From Chaetomium olivaceum (lineage: Eukaryota > Ascomycota > Sordariomycetes > Sordariales > Chaetomiaceae): 64,000 nt of DNA. Shown one piece after another: positions 34,826 through 47,008 of this stretch. The notes under the pieces were generated by a model that was not told where the DNA came from, did not search any database, and worked only from the letters and a program-made list of their open reading frames with translations. The stretch covers positions 1 to 64,000 of the forward strand of contig JAYWVB010000075.1 in assembly GCA_039881045.1 (NCBI GenBank). The letters are read 5' to 3'. Each line of letters begins with the position of its first letter. Position 1 is the stretch's first letter. The translations under genes were made by a program, and so were the position numbers.

Positions 34826-36055
34826 TTATTGCGATGCTTCACATGAAGCTGCGTCATCCTCGGCCGGCGTTCCGCCGTCTTCGGGAGCCTCCTCTGCCCC
34901 GTCGTCACCTTCCTCGCCACGCCCGTCCTCTGTCGCCGACGCCTGTGGATCATTCCCCTTCAACATCCCCCCCTTACGTTTGGGGATCACTTCCATGAAG
35001 GCCTGTCCCCACTCGCCGCACTCCATCCACTTGGCCATGATCTCCACCACCTGGTTGGTGGTGAGCACATAGCGGCTCTGCATAGCCATGTATTCGCCAA
35101 TGGGCAGTTTCGCCGTTCGGACCTTGAACTCCTTGGCTCGATTATAGCAGAGTCCCTTTTCCCTGTTCTTGTCTACTATCCCGCCAATGACATAACTGGT
35201 GTTCGCCTCTAGCCTATCGAGGGTATATGGAGACTCTGAGGTCAGGTAGACAACTGACCGGTCGACGTCTTCATCCTTTGGCTCCGCCTCGACTCCTGCC
35301 TCGCCAGCATTTGGCTTGATCAAATCGAGCAATTCGCCTCCATGCGGCCCTGCCATTTGCTCCCCCGCTTGTTTCGCAGCCTCATTGAAGTCACCCTCGT
35401 GGAAGCCGACATTCTTCCAATTATGATGCGTGTTCTTAAGCACCGTCTCAAACCGTTCCTTCAACTTTCCCTTCCACGAGCTGAAGTGCAGGCTTGCCTG
35501 GTACTTGGCTTTGCGGTTCATGGCGTATGACCGCACGAGCTGGCTCGACAGCGACACCAGCTCCTGCTCGCGCATGTACCGCTCGAAGTCGCAATCAATA
35601 ATGAACGAGACGGGCACCGGGCGATATTTCCAGGGCTCCTTCTGCTGTAGTACAGTTGCGGGGTCGATACCCGCGGCCTCGGCCTCGGTAATTTTGGCTT
35701 CCTTTTCAGCGCGCTTTCGGGCCTGGCGCTCGTGCCTCTTGTCCTTGCGCTTCGACCGTCGGTCTTCCTTGTATTCTTCCCATTGCTTTTGCTTCCTTAG
35801 GCGCTTAAGCTGATTTTTGGATAGCGGCTGCCCCGTATTGGCGTCCGCTTCGCCATTGTGCGCCGTGTCAGTCTCGTTGGTTGTAGCTTCTCGATTGTCG
35901 CTTGGAGGGGAATTCTTTTTCGCAGCACGATCGAGCTCGGAATCTGCCTTCCGTTTGCCATTGACGCTCGACGAGGCACCGAATGCGGTGGATTCCGGCG
36001 GCCCCGCCATGCATATATCCGCTGCGGTGTGGTGTGTTTCTTTGGGGTCCGCCAT
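34826..36055 (-). CDS. TRM10: tRNA (guanine(9)-N1)-methyltransferase TRM10
   Basis: A single exon of 409 residues starting MADPKETHHT. The N-terminal third is Lys/Arg/Glu-rich (QLKRLRKQKQWEEYKEDRRS) as in Trm10. The SPOUT methyltransferase core follows: PVSFIIDCDFERYM, SLSSQLVRSYAMNRKAKYQA, VVYLTSESPYTLDRL, YVIGGIVDKNREKGLCYNRA, with QVVEIMAKWMECGEWGQAFM near the end. Trm10 methylates N1 of G9 in cytosolic tRNAs using S-adenosylmethionine. It faces PRI1 tail to tail (203 bp apart) and MSH2 head to head (367 bp apart). An in-frame upstream extension to 36187 exists but the ATG at 36055 fits the family start better. The C-terminus is Glu/Asp-rich. Confidence 0.93.
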   Translation of the reverse strand: MADPKETHHTAADICMAGPPESTAFGASSSVNGKRKADSELDRAAKKNSPPSDNREATTNETDTAHNGEADANTGQPLSKNQLKRLRKQKQWEEYKEDRRSKRKDKRHERQARKRAEKEAKITEAEAAGIDPATVLQQKEPWKYRPVPVSFIIDCDFERYMREQELVSLSSQLVRSYAMNRKAKYQASLHFSSWKGKLKERFETVLKNTHHNWKNVGFHEGDFNEAAKQAGEQMAGPHGGELLDLIKPNAGEAGVEAEPKDEDVDRSVVYLTSESPYTLDRLEANTSYVIGGIVDKNREKGLCYNRAKEFKVRTAKLPIGEYMAMQSRYVLTTNQVVEIMAKWMECGEWGQAFMEVIPKRKGGMLKGNDPQASATEDGRGEEGDDGAEEAPEDGGTPAEDDAASCEASQ

Positions 36056-36422
36056 ACTTTGAGGGCAAAGAGTATCGGCAGGGAGATGGGAGGTCAAAAG
36101 CAAGCTTAGCTCTGTTACGCAGAAAGTGGGGGGCTGCATTCTGCGCAGAAATGGCAAATTCCCCCACTTAGCGTGGGCGGTGAGCACTGAGCACGAGATA
36201 TGGGCCCTTGGCGCGCTAAGACGCGTCTCCTGGTTCGGGTTTAATTGAATCGCGTCTCCTGCAGACCTGAGCTATATGGTGAGCCACCTAACTATTCGTA
36301 CTTCGTACAAAAACACCCAATATTCCAACCAGGTCGTATTATATTGCCATTCCCTCTCACCGCATGCGATCTTAACTTGAGCTGCAACTTTTGAGGCCTT
36401 GTCGAATTAAACAGCAGCCAGC
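36056..36422. promoter_or_regulatory. Shared divergent promoter region TRM10 / MSH2
   Basis: Only 367 bp separate the two divergent ATGs, so both promoters lie here. No specific binding site is claimed. Confidence 0.6.
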
Positions 36423-39388
36423 ATGTCTTCACGACCAGAACTCAAGGTTTGTACATGCGCTTCTCTATCCTTTCTTCTGTTCAAGTTTGCTTCCTCATAT
36501 ATCAAATGCTGACCAGAGAACCACGGTCGAAAATTAGGTCGATGACGAGCATGGATTCATCCGCTTTTTCAAGTCCCTTCCAACCGTAGACGACGACGTA
36601 ATCCGCATCTTCGACCGAGGCGACTGGTACACTGCGCACCGGCGAGAATGCCAACTTCATCGCACGAACCGTTCGTTATAGCCGCCCCCTTTTCCCACCA
36701 CTTTCCACTGATTTGATTTCGGATGATAGGTCTATAAAACCACGTCAGTCGTAAGTGCAACTCGGGCGCAATGATCACACCGGCCTGCAATCCGTCACCA
36801 TGACTGTGACCGTCTTCCGGCAGTTTCCTGCGCGAAGCCCTGTACAAACTGGGCAAACGGATCGAAATATGGGCGAGCCCGAATGGGCGGATGAACTGGA
36901 AGATCGTGAAGCAGGCCTCTCCAGGCAACTTACAAGATGTGGAGGAGGATCTTGGCAGTCTGGCCGAAGCGGCACCCGTAATCCTGGCCGTGAAGATCTC
37001 GGCCAAGGCATCCGAGGCTCGAGCTGTGGTGTGTGCTTTGCAGATGCTAGTGTCCGGGAACTCGGAGTTAGCGAGTTCCTTGACAACGACTCCTATTCAA
37101 ACTTCGAGGCCCTTCTAATTCAGCTTGGCGTTAAGGAGTGTCTCATACACATGGAGAAGGCGGACAAGGAAAAGGACCCAGAGTTGGCGAAAGTGAAGCA
37201 GATCATCGACAACTGCGGAGTTGCTATCTCGGAGAGGCCAGTCGCTGAATTCGGAATCAAGGACATCGAGCAAGACCTGGCGAGGCTGCTGAAGGATGAA
37301 AGGTCTGCCACCTTGCTCCCGCAGACCGACCTGAAACTTGCTATGGGCTCAGCAGCCGCCCTCATCAAATACCTCGGCGTCCTCCACGATCCTTCCAACT
37401 TCGGTCAATACCAGCTCTACCAGCACGACCTCGCCCAGTTCATGAAGCTCGACGCGGCCGCACTGAAGGCCCTCAACCTCATGCCCGGCGCAAGAGACGG
37501 CGCTAAGACGATGAGTCTGTTTGGGTTGCTAAACCACTGCAAAACACCGGTCGGTAGCAGGTTGCTGGCGCAGTGGCTGAAGCAGCCTTTGATGGACAAA
37601 AACGAGATTGAGAAACGCCAACAGCTCGTCGAAGCGTTTGCCAACGACACAGAACTTCGCCAAACCATGCAGGAGGAACACTTGAGGTCCATCCCTGACC
37701 TCTATCGCTTGGCGAAGCGATTCCAGCGCAAAAAGGCAAACTTGGAGGATGTCGTCCGAGCGTATCAGGCAGTCATCCGTCTACCCGGCTTCTTGGGCAC
37801 GCTCGAGGGTGTCATGGACGAGACCTACCGCGACCCCCTGGATGAGGCCTACACCAACAAGCTCCGGGAGCTATCTGATAGCTTGGTCAAGCTGCAGGAG
37901 ATGGTTGAAACCACTGTCGACCTGGACGCATTAGATAACCACGAGTTTATCATCAAGCCCGAGTTCGACGACAGCCTACGCATTATCAGAAAAAGGCTCG
38001 ACAGGTTACGCACCGAGATGGACAGGGAATTCGCCGATGCGGCAAGCGACCTAGGCCAGGAGAGGGACAAGAAGATCTTCCTCGAGAACCACAAAGTCCA
38101 CGGGTGGTGCATGCGATTAACCCGAACGGAGGCTGGTTGCATTCGACAAAAGTCCCGTTACCAGGAGTGCTCGACGCAGAAGAACGGTGTCTACTTCACA
38201 ACCAAGACCCTACAAGGGTATCGTCGCGAGTTTGACCAGCTGTCTCAAAACTACAACAGGACCCAGAGCGGCTTGGTGAACGAAGTTGTCGGGGTGGCTT
38301 CCTCGTATAGCCCCGTGCTCGAGAAGCTCGGCGGTGTCCTTGCCCATCTGGACGTGATCGTGTCTCTTGCGCACTGCTCCGTCCATGCACCCATCTCCTA
38401 TGTCCGCCCCAAGATCCATCCCCGCGGAGAGGGTCAAACAGTTCTAGTGGAAGCTCGTCATCCCTGCCTAGAAATGCAGGACGACGTCCAATTCATCACC
38501 AACGACGTCGAGCTAACACGGGACAAGTCCTCCTTCCTCATCATTACAGGCCCCAACATGGGCGGAAAGTCGACCTACATCCGCCAGATCGGCGTAATCG
38601 CCCTGATGGCGCAGATTGGCTGCTTCGTGCCGTGCAGCTCGGCCGAGCTGACCATCTTCGACAGCATCCTGGCGCGTGTAGGCGCCAGCGACAGCCAGCT
38701 CAAGGGCGTGTCCACCTTTATGGCCGAGATGCTCGAGACGGCCAACATCCTCAAGTCGGCGACGGCCGAGAGTCTCATCATCATCGACGAGCTCGGTCGC
38801 GGGACGTCGACCTACGACGGCTTCGGGCTGGCCTGGGCCATCTCGGAGCACATCGTGAAGGAAATCGGCTGCTCGGCGCTCTTCGCCACGCACTTCCACG
38901 AGCTGACCGCCCTCGCCGACCAGTACCCGCAGGTGCGCAACCTGCACGTCACGGCGCACATCAGCGGGTCGTCGGCGGAGAAGCAAAAGGCCGAAGACCA
39001 GAAGCGCGAGGTTACCCTCCTATACAAGGTCGAGCCTGGCGTCTGCGACCAGAGCTTCGGCATTCACGTTGCCGAGCTGGTGCGCTTCCCGGACAAGGTC
39101 GTGCGCATGGCCAAGCGCAAGGCCGACGAGCTCGAGGACTTCACCTCGGCCAAGCAGGACGGCGAGCCCACCCCGGCCACCGCATCTGCCGCCGCCACAT
39201 CCGAGTACAGCAAACGCGACGTTGAGGAGGGCAGTGCCCTGCTCAAGGACGTGCTGGTGCGCTGGAAGGACGAGGTCCGTGCGGGCACCATGTCCAAGGA
39301 GGAGATGGTGGCCCGGCTGAGGGAGATGGTGGGGAAGGACAACAAGCTGTTGGCGAATCCCTTCTTTCAGAGCGTGAAGGCGTTGTAG
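36423..39388 (+). CDS. MSH2: DNA mismatch repair protein MSH2, with apparent frame breaks near its 5' end
   Basis: Exons 36423-36446, 36538-36670 and 36730-39388. The start reads MSSRPELK then VDDEHGFIRFFKSLP and FDRGDWYTAH. Downstream are the connector, lever and clamp domains, and the ATPase with Walker A (ITGPNMGGKSTYIRQIG), the signature DELGRGTSTYDGFGLAWA and the His of ALFATHFHELTAL. As written the 5' part breaks at 36639-36640 (+1, before GENANFIART), about 36751-36754 (+1, before QLGRNDHTGLQSVTM), 36824-36826 (+1, three T where two are expected, before LREALYKLGKRIEIW) and 37028-37029 (-1, before VCFADASVREL). The last two compensate, so an open frame of wrong residues bridges them. 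Allowing for all four, the product is 937 residues, the normal size. MSH2 forms MutSalpha/MutSbeta with MSH6/MSH3. Confidence 0.93.
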
Positions 39389-40343
39389 ATTCGAGATGGA
39401 AGAGGAAGTAAAGGACTTTGCTCACGCGTGACCGATGCGGTGTCTGACCCGCCACGGAGTGTCGCTGAGAATGAATTACACTGGCTATGGGCCACACTAG
39501 CTGTACTTTTTGGGTTGCTCGGCGTTCAAGGGTTGGGCGAAGGTGGAATAACGGAGCAATAATATATACAAGCATAATTCCAATTCTCCTTTTTTTAGAT
39601 CATGTATGCGTTCAGACTCATCTAGCCTTGTGTATACCATCTGGGTGCACGAAAGAACGGCGAAGTCCCGCACGAAGACAGAGATCAACCATGCACATGT
39701 ACCCACCCATCTTGGTATGCAGCGATGGTGTACCTCCAACGCTCATGGCATGTTGGATCAGAGCTTGCTTCCTCGTTTGAGGGATCTCTCACATCAACAT
39801 ACTGCGAAAGAGGAATATGATCTATGTAGTGATCGACTAGCCAGCGTGGATTTAAGGCTACTTGATCTGGGGTCTTTGAGATGCTCCCGCCCCTCCTCCG
39901 ACAGATATCACCCACCCCATGGACGGAGCACCGGCGTCCGGGCCTCAGCAAAATAGCTAAATACACATGGTATCTCAAGCGGCACTCACAGCATCACGGG
40001 GAACGCTCATGACCAGCTTCATACCTGAGGCGACTTGACCGAGGCGCGGCCGGCCTACTACCCTCTGGGGTGACTTGTCGGGGGTCGCTCTCCTTTAAAC
40101 GCCACCACTCGCTTACGAAGCGATAATGTTGAGAAAACCTGTGTTTGTGCATCCGTTCGCGACGTTTTATTCTCCATCTCGCGATCGCGTTGACCGTGTT
40201 GACCCGTTGAGCCTGCTAGGATTTGGTGGACGAAGGTGATGGCCCATTCACGTCTTCACTGTCCAGCAATGTTAGCTGCAGCTCGCAAGCTTTTAATCAA
40301 AACATACGCCACAATCAGAAAATAGTCTGCGATGAGAACTTAC
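39389..40343. other. Intergenic between convergent MSH2 and UBP2
   Basis: About 950 bp of 3' flanking DNA for both genes. No gene, RNA or repeat recognised. Confidence 0.6.
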
Positions 40344-43300
40344 TTACCAGTGCTCAATGCTTTCGAGCACACTGTCGCCGTCATTGGTCATCGTAACGTC
40401 CTGGGCCGATGTCGGGCGCGGCGGAATGGGGGGTGCCCTCGGTGGTTGACGGCGCGGGATGCTGACGAGGTCCGGCACCTGGTCGGCCCTGACGTAGGCG
40501 AGGTAGTAGGGCTCGCCTTTGGTGTTGAGCTCGCCAAAGACGAACTCGGCGGGGTGTACCGAGACCACGGTGTCGTTGTACTTGCGCCAGACGTTGCGCT
40601 CAAAGTCGTGGATCCATACCCAGTAGTGGCCAGCAGAGGCAGTGGTCCCCGCGTGGCACACCACAGCATGGAGACGGTAAACCACTTCGTGCGCATCGGC
40701 GAATATTCGGTCTCGCTCCGCCATCAGACGTTCCTTCTCTTCCTTCTCCTCGGCCACGAACTTCTCCCAAAACCCAGCGACGCCAGGAGGCGGAAAGTCG
40801 ATGTCGTAAAAGCTTTTTGGTGGCGGTCTTATGCTCGCTTGAGAAATCTCGGGTTCCTCAACCCCGTGTTTTCTCATCAATTGCTTCAACTCTGGATCAA
40901 TGGCGAAGCCGTGAGCATCAGAGTCGTTATCCATTGTCTCCGCTAAAGATGGTGCCTGGGTTTGGATGGGCTCATCCAGCCCACCTAGGAGGAGGAACCC
41001 ATCAACCTCTTCTTCTGTGAGTTCAACCTCCTGTGCGCTCTGTTCTGAGGGGCGGCCAGAAGCTTGCAACCCCGGCTTGGATGTATCTGAACGCTGTTTC
41101 GTCGTGGAATCCGCCATTTCGTTCAGTCTGGTTTCGATGTCCCACTTGCGCTTCCTCCCCCTATGAAGGGAGGACTGGGTGTCCGAAGTATCCATAAAGC
41201 GATCGAGGTATAGCGTCTCGGGAATGGTGATGGGGTTGGCGTTCTTTCTAACGCCATCAGATCGCTGAATGCAGACGTGGAAATGCGGCGCGGGCCGTTC
41301 GATGGTGGTGAATGAGAGGAGGTCGCCCGGGAGTGGCTCGAGATCGAACGAATTGGCCAGGGCGTCATACAGGTCCCGTGTCCCTGACTGAGCCGGGTAC
41401 GCCGTCACCCAGCGGTCGGATCGGCTCGTTCGATTCCAATCCGACTCGCCAATCTTCTTGCGGTTGTCAATGAAGGTCGAGAAGAAAGCTTCCTTGATAG
41501 GGTCGGGCGCGGCCTTGGGACCACTAATGCTGGAGACCTTGAAGGCTGCTCGCAGATGGTCAATGGCATTCCCCATGACCTCGTCCACGTCCATCTGATC
41601 GGACCCGACATTAGGCTTGTCGAGCTCCGTGGCGAGCTCTTCGACTGTGAGCTTCGACATCTTTACCTCCCCTTCAGGTAAACGGCTGGCAGTCGGCTCA
41701 GATGGCGCCTGCTTCGCAGGGCTATCCACAATCACCATTTCCTTGTCTGTGATCTCATCGTCAAGCGTGACGATTAAGGGGGCTTCTGCGTCGGTGTGAT
41801 CGACTAGCGTTTGTTGCGAGCTCGCAGAACTTGCTAGATCGGATGGTTCGACGTCTAGCATTGGTACGTCGGAGACTTCCTTGACGGAGCTCTCGACCGC
41901 ACGCGGCGGCAGCGGCGGTGCATCAGCATCGCCCGCGCTGGGGGCAGCTGTGGGGGTGGGATCCACAGACTGGGGACGCAACTTCTCCGGCCTCAGCAAA
42001 GCAGCGTTGGCGAGGCGTTGACGAGGTGGAATCGAGCTATCGCCGGTTGCATCTAGGTTACGAAATAGGGTGCCAAGTTCGCGTGTGACTAGATGACGGA
42101 GGTAAGTATCAGACGAAGGTTATGGTTGAAGATGGAAACATACATTCATGACCAACAAAAGCTCTACCGGTCTCTAGCTCAGGTTGGTTCTCGTCTTGGT
42201 TACTGCTGCCGGCACGCAGAATGTGGCCAAGATTTGCCTCGGTAGGCTCTAGGGCAGGCAGGTCGGACTTCAGCGCCAAGTTTCTCACAGCATTGACGGA
42301 GTAAAAATACTGGAGTATGCTGTTGAGATAGCAGGTATTCCGGAGATTGGCAAGACCGACGGGTAGCTCCACGTCCACCACCTCACGAGAGCGCTCCGAG
42401 GCAGCTGGGCCAGCGCCATCAAGACCGGGGCCGGCGGAGAGAAGCAAAGCATGCCGACTGGAGAGAATCTCGGCGACAATGCCGTCAAAAGCTGTGCGGT
42501 TGGGGTCATTATCCGGCTTATTGACTGAAATGACTTCCAGCGCGGATAATAAGAGGTCCAGGTGGTCCAAATCAAGATCCTGAGCAAGTTAATACTTGTT
42601 CTGTCTTGTAACCAAGCAGCACGAAAGGCGCAATGCAAAACATACCGAGGATACGCTCTGGGCCATGACTGCAATACTATCCATTGGCCATCCCGGTTCC
42701 ACGCGTAGGAACTGGCACGCCTCTGACAAATCCATATCTTTCCTGAAAACCTCGATTCGGATTTCGTCGTGGCGGCAATCGTTCCAAATCTCGAGCAAGG
42801 CGAGCCGATGGTCCGACTTTTGGGCGGGAGACTGGTCCCTAAAGGTTCGGTACACGCGAACGATATACCCTGGGTCCTCGGAGCAAGTTCTCTCGAGGCC
42901 GAAGTGAGCATATGCCTTCCCCGCCGGGCTACCATCGGGGGCTACGGCGGTAGCTTCCCGCTCTCGCTTTGCCAACAATTCTTGATGGGTGAAAACGAAC
43001 ATTTGGAGATCCTCTGACCGGCGAGCCGCAATGGTGCCGAGCGCTTCCAGATATACCGGCATGTGCTCCGGGTCCGATTCGACCTGCCTACCGTACGCGA
43101 ACTTAATCAAGGCATCGTCAGCATCAACCGGCGCGCCCAAGGTGGTGAAGTGCTGCGCCTCGTTTTCGTTCACGGGCAATGTGCTGAAACAACGATGACT
43201 CTTATCACAGCCGAGAGCCCTCTCGAGCTGGTCACGGGCGCTAGCTCCTGAGATGGGCTTGACGACGGGTTCACCATGCACAGGCGGCCTGCCGGCAAGC

Positions 43301-44322
43301 ACACTTTGCACCTCACACCTCACATCGTCGTAAAAGGCCCTGGGAGAGCCTATGGGTGTCTTGCCTTCTGGAGGCGGCAGCCGCGGCGGCAGCCAGTATG
43401 ACTCTCCCGCATTGTCGGCGTGGTCCTCTTCAAAGCCCAGATATCGAAAGACGTGGTCGCAGTCTCGGCCGAACTGCACTAAAAATGTCTTGTTTCGGCA
43501 GGAGATCCGTTTTTGTGGTCCTGTACCGTCGTCATCAAGAATGTTCTTCAGGTACTGGTTCAGAGTGGAGAGGGCGGTTGTTAAGTAGTGCGTCTCCTTC
43601 TCCGGACTAAGGTTCGCGTAGCGCACTGGGTCTTGCTCCCTAGCAATCCTCAGAGACTCCTTGATCCTATTTTCGTCCATCACCAGCTTGAGCCAAGACG
43701 GCTTTAGCCGGGGTACAGATATCTCGAGGTTGACAGCAATGCGGCAGACGGTGCAGGCATATCGAAATCGGCCCCGTAAGTGGTCGTTGTTGGAAGGCTG
43801 GAACACGGCGGACTCAGAACCGGGATACCACGCAGCATCCTCGAGGCGGAAATGGTGTTGCAGATGGGCCTCGCTATCCTCGCCAACGGGAGGGCAGATG
43901 TGAAAGACGAAGTGGTGGCGGCAGTAGCTGCACATGCAGGAGAGCAAAGTCCTGCCCCGGCTCTCGGGGTCATGTGCCGCGTCATAGCTCTGCGAAGGTT
44001 GGATAATGAGATCGTGATCCGAACCTCCATCGGGACGAGGAGGGAAGACGCGCAACGCGGCGCACTCAGTCAGCAGTTCGTCCTTTCCACCCTCCGGGAG
44101 GTGGCCAGCAAGCCAGTCCTGGACAAGTCGAGAGGCCAGTCGCCCGCCTAATGACGCTGAGTGAGTCGCCGCGTCCTGGAGAACGGCTGGAACAAGGTCC
44201 TCACCTTTTCCGGCCGCTCTTGGTTGTGTAACTTGCACCACTGGCGAGGGCGAGTCAGCAAGCGTCGGTGATTGTTCAAGCGCTAGCCCTGCAATTTGGG
44301 CTGTCACTTGATCGATGGACAT
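40344..44322 (-). CDS. UBP2: Ubiquitin carboxyl-terminal hydrolase UBP2-like
   Basis: Exons 44322-42646, 42579-42144 and 42052-40344 (donors GTATGT in both introns) code 1273 residues. The N-terminal half contains paired-Cys segments (LLSCMCSYCRHHFVFHICPP and YACTVCRI) and long helical sequence typical of Ubp2. The USP domain starts at GLANLRNTCYLNSILQYF with the catalytic Cys642 and ends with the His box TASAGHYWVWIHDF (His1180), followed by YYLAYVR. A large, mostly charged insertion of about 450 residues separates the two boxes, as in yeast Ubp2. Ubp2 removes Lys63-linked chains and works with Rup1 against the Rsp5 ligase in endocytosis and sorting. The protein ends DSVLESIEHW. Confidence 0.9.
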
Positions 44323-45677
44323 GACGGATAGCAGAAAACGGTGTAAGTTGACGGTTGTAGAAGCGCAGCCGGAGACGAGAAGAGAGTGATTAAGAGCAGT
44401 GGCTGGTTACTTTTCTTGACACCGCTGGGAAACCTTGCGGTTTTCGTTTTTGTTTCCGCCTGTCGTTCTATCCGAAGGTTAAAAAGTGAAGAGGCTTTCA
44501 AAGCGACGGAAGTGGGCGTACTGAATAGCGTCGTTCGTCTTCTTTTTGTGCCTCTCGCCGTGGTTGGACCTAGTAAAACAAAAGCGGCAATGAGAGAGAG
44601 TCGAAAATGCGGGGTGAAGGCGACGTAGAGAGAGTGTGTGTGTGAGGTTGGGACAATGGCTGTCAGGTTTGAGCAAACTTGACTCCAGTATATGAGCAAC
44701 AAGACAAGCGACAAACCTCGACCAGGACTAGGAGAATAATATACGGGGCCGTTATACTAGGCCACCGATCTTGAGTGAGGGTGTTCCTGTTAACGTACGC
44801 ACGTACATACCTAGGTAGGTAGCCTGGCGTAAGGTGGGAGGAAATGCGGGACCCAAAGCTGCACTGTGGAGGGGCCCGGTCGGTATGTATCTCAAATGGG
44901 CAGCACCCCCTGGTTCTGGCCAATAGACTAAAAAAAAGCCTAGAAGAATATGTAGAGACGAACCTTCGATGATGATAAAATTGACAAGAGAAGTAATGAA
45001 CTATTCATTTGCTGTCTGTGACCAGGAGGCGGCCTGAGGGGTGATGAGGTCTGTGGTTTGGGCAGTCGTAACTTTTTAGTTGGCTCACTGCCGTGGTTCG
45101 AGGCGGGAGTCCTGAGCTGACGAATCGCCTCGCCTCCCAACGTCCCAGGGAGGAAGCTCCAACTTCCCAACGACACTAGCCCGTCCTGTTCCACAGCTGC
45201 TGTGGCAGCCGTTGGGTTTACGAATACCTCCGGGTATATCTGTGTGGCAAGCATAACTTCCTGAAATAACGAAAGACTTTGTTTGGCAAAATCTAGGAAG
45301 GTTAAGCATGTTTGCATATATTTTGTTTATTTGTCTCGTAACAAAACACGCCCTCTGGTTACTAGGATAATGCGCTGCTTGACTTGAAAGAGGACACATT
45401 CAATGGATATCAGTACGAAATCTTTGCTGCCCGGTGTCTGAGACTGAGAAGACAAGTACATGTAGGTGGGGTGATGCTCTTGTAATGTAATGGCCCCACT
45501 TGTGTATCTATGTAGCGAATCATTAATCATTGGATTGCAGCCCTGGAGCTCAGTGGGTGGTCCCAGCTTCAGACCCCATTTCGAACCGTCAATTACCCGT
45601 CAATCGACTTCAACTTTGGCCCTCTGCTTTTGCAGCTTAGCCTCTCCCCTCCACTACTCCTACCACCAGCCGGCAAC
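44323..45677. other. Divergent intergenic region UBP2 / complex I subunit
   Basis: About 1.35 kb holding both promoters. A CTAGGTAGGTAG-like short repeat near 44808-44822 is a common simple sequence. A 125-codon minus frame at 45317-44940 has no recognisable feature. Confidence 0.55.
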
Positions 45678-46462
45678 ATGGCGCCGACCGGGGACGACCA
45701 CTACCATCCCAAGGACACCGTTCACTCCAGCGTCTACCAGGGCGCCGCGTTCGGTGGCATAGGTCTTCTCTTCGCCGCCGCGAGGAACTCGCTCGCAAAG
45801 ACGAACGTCGGGCCGTGGACCACATTCACCAGGCACGGCGGACTTGTCGCGACCTTCGGTACGTGCCTGCTCCCATATGTGTGCTTTGGCGCATATCTTG
45901 CTGATCTATCCCCCTCTTCCTAGCCGTCGCCGGTACCGCCTACGAGTTCACCCGCTGTGCCTCGGCCAACTTGCGCGAAAAGGACGACCACTGGAACAAC
46001 GCCCTTGGTGGATTTCTTGCGGGCGCGTCCGTTGGTCTGAGAAGTAAGAACAGGCCCTGACCCCATTCTGGTGCTCGAAAGCTGATCCCCTCCCAGCTGG
46101 GCGCATGCCCCGTATTATCGGATATGGCATCTTTGCCGCCGTCACCACAGGTGCATACGAGTACACAGGCGGCACGCTGAGGGGATACTGGAACCGTCCT
46201 GAAGTGGACGATTACGAGCGGAAGGAGATGCTGCGCAAGACCAGGAGGAGGCCAATTGAGGAGACAATTGCTGAGATTGGGGAAGGCAGAGGTCAGTACC
46301 TTGTTCTGCCGCCTTCTGCCGTCTGTCAACTTTTTCCCGGCCACGACTAACTCCCTTTTAGGTATCAAGCCACCGGGCTATGAGGAGCGAAGGCGAGAGA
46401 GAATCAAGGAGAAGTATGGGTTTGAGATCCACACAGTCAGCGCGGACCCCGATGCTTCCTAA
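45678..46462 (+). CDS. nuo-21.3b: NADH:ubiquinone oxidoreductase 21.3b kDa subunit (NDUFA11/B14.7 type)
   Basis: Four exons: 45678-45858, 45924-46043, 46097-46291 and 46362-46462, giving 198 residues (about 21-22 kDa). The sequence begins MAPTGDDHYHPKDTVHSSVY and has Tim17/22-like hydrophobic segments with Gly-rich turns: YQGAAFGGIGLLFAAARNSL, GGLVATFAVAGTAYEFTRCA, NNALGGFLAGASVGLRTGRM and RIIGYGIFAAVTTGAYEYTG. A charged tail follows (RKTRRRPIEETIAEIG, YEERRRERIKEKYGFE). This matches the membrane-arm complex I subunit of the NDUFA11 family in fungi, located in the mitochondrial inner membrane. It lies immediately upstream of the spliced snoRNA host; that transcript's first donor is 149 bp after this stop, so the two could share a transcript. 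Confidence 0.9.
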
Positions 46463-46653
46463 GGTCCCGCAAGCGTGGCCTGCTGCGGGCTGTGTACATA
46501 TAGCAGAAGACAGACTGGCTAGTCATCTTGCAGAATGGGATGGCTGTATCATTCAATGCCGGCTCGGGCTGCATTATTTGTGCTAAACGCCCTTCATCTG
46601 CTTGCGCCAGGTACGTGTTAGCCGTTCTCCCTTCACACTCCGATCCCCGCCCC

Positions 46654-46741
46654 TTTACATGATGATCCCGCTTAAGAGGCTGTTTATGAACGGCTGTAAT
46701 GATTATAACCAATCACCTACATTGTTCTATTTCTGATTTCA
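46654..46741 (+). ncRNA. Box C/D snoRNA, U24/snR24-like, copy 1
   Basis: C box ATGATGA at 46659-46665 and D box CTGA at 46733-46736. The guide before D', AGAGGCTGTT (46675-46684), is complementary to AACAGCCTCT of LSU rRNA. The guide before D, CTACATTGTTCTAT (46717-46730), is complementary to ATAGAACAATGTAG a few bases further on. The D+5 rule points to the A of GATAGAA, the position I recall as the yeast U24 site A1449. Lies inside intron 1 of the host. Confidence 0.85.
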
Positions 46742-46920
46742 CATCATACTCTCCTTTCTCCCCGAGTAGGCTTTTTTTAGATTGCTAACATATTCCAGTG
46801 TGTCCTAGAGCCTGACGACAGTATCTGTATGAGCCCTATCGTTGCTCGGCATCATCATCTTGTTGTGGGCTAGTGCTAGAAGGTATAGTACCACCATCCT
46901 TTTCTACCGAATACCCCGTT

Positions 46921-47008
46921 TCCACTTGATGATCTCTCGCAAGAGGCTGTTTATGAACAGCTGTTATGATTATATCCAATCACCTACATTGTTCTATTTC
47001 TGATGCCG
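46921..47008 (+). ncRNA. Box C/D snoRNA, U24/snR24-like, copy 2
   Basis: C box TGATGA at 46927-46932 and D box CTGA at 47000-47003. Both guides are identical to copy 1; the interior reads CTGTTTATGAACAG, a small hairpin that could also expose the D' region. Inside host intron 2. Confidence 0.85.

Noticed and set aside
36749..36824. Possible extra MSH2 intron (GTAAGT at 36751 to CAG at 36823)
   Set aside because: Would remove the conserved QLGRNDHTGLQSVTM block and still not restore the downstream frame.
36891..37118. Separate small gene reading MNWKIVKQASPGNLQDVEED
   Set aside because: This is MSH2 sequence displaced by two compensating indels, not an independent gene.
44940..45317. 125-codon minus-strand frame
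   Set aside because: No domain, no intron structure and atypical composition; probably chance within the intergenic region.
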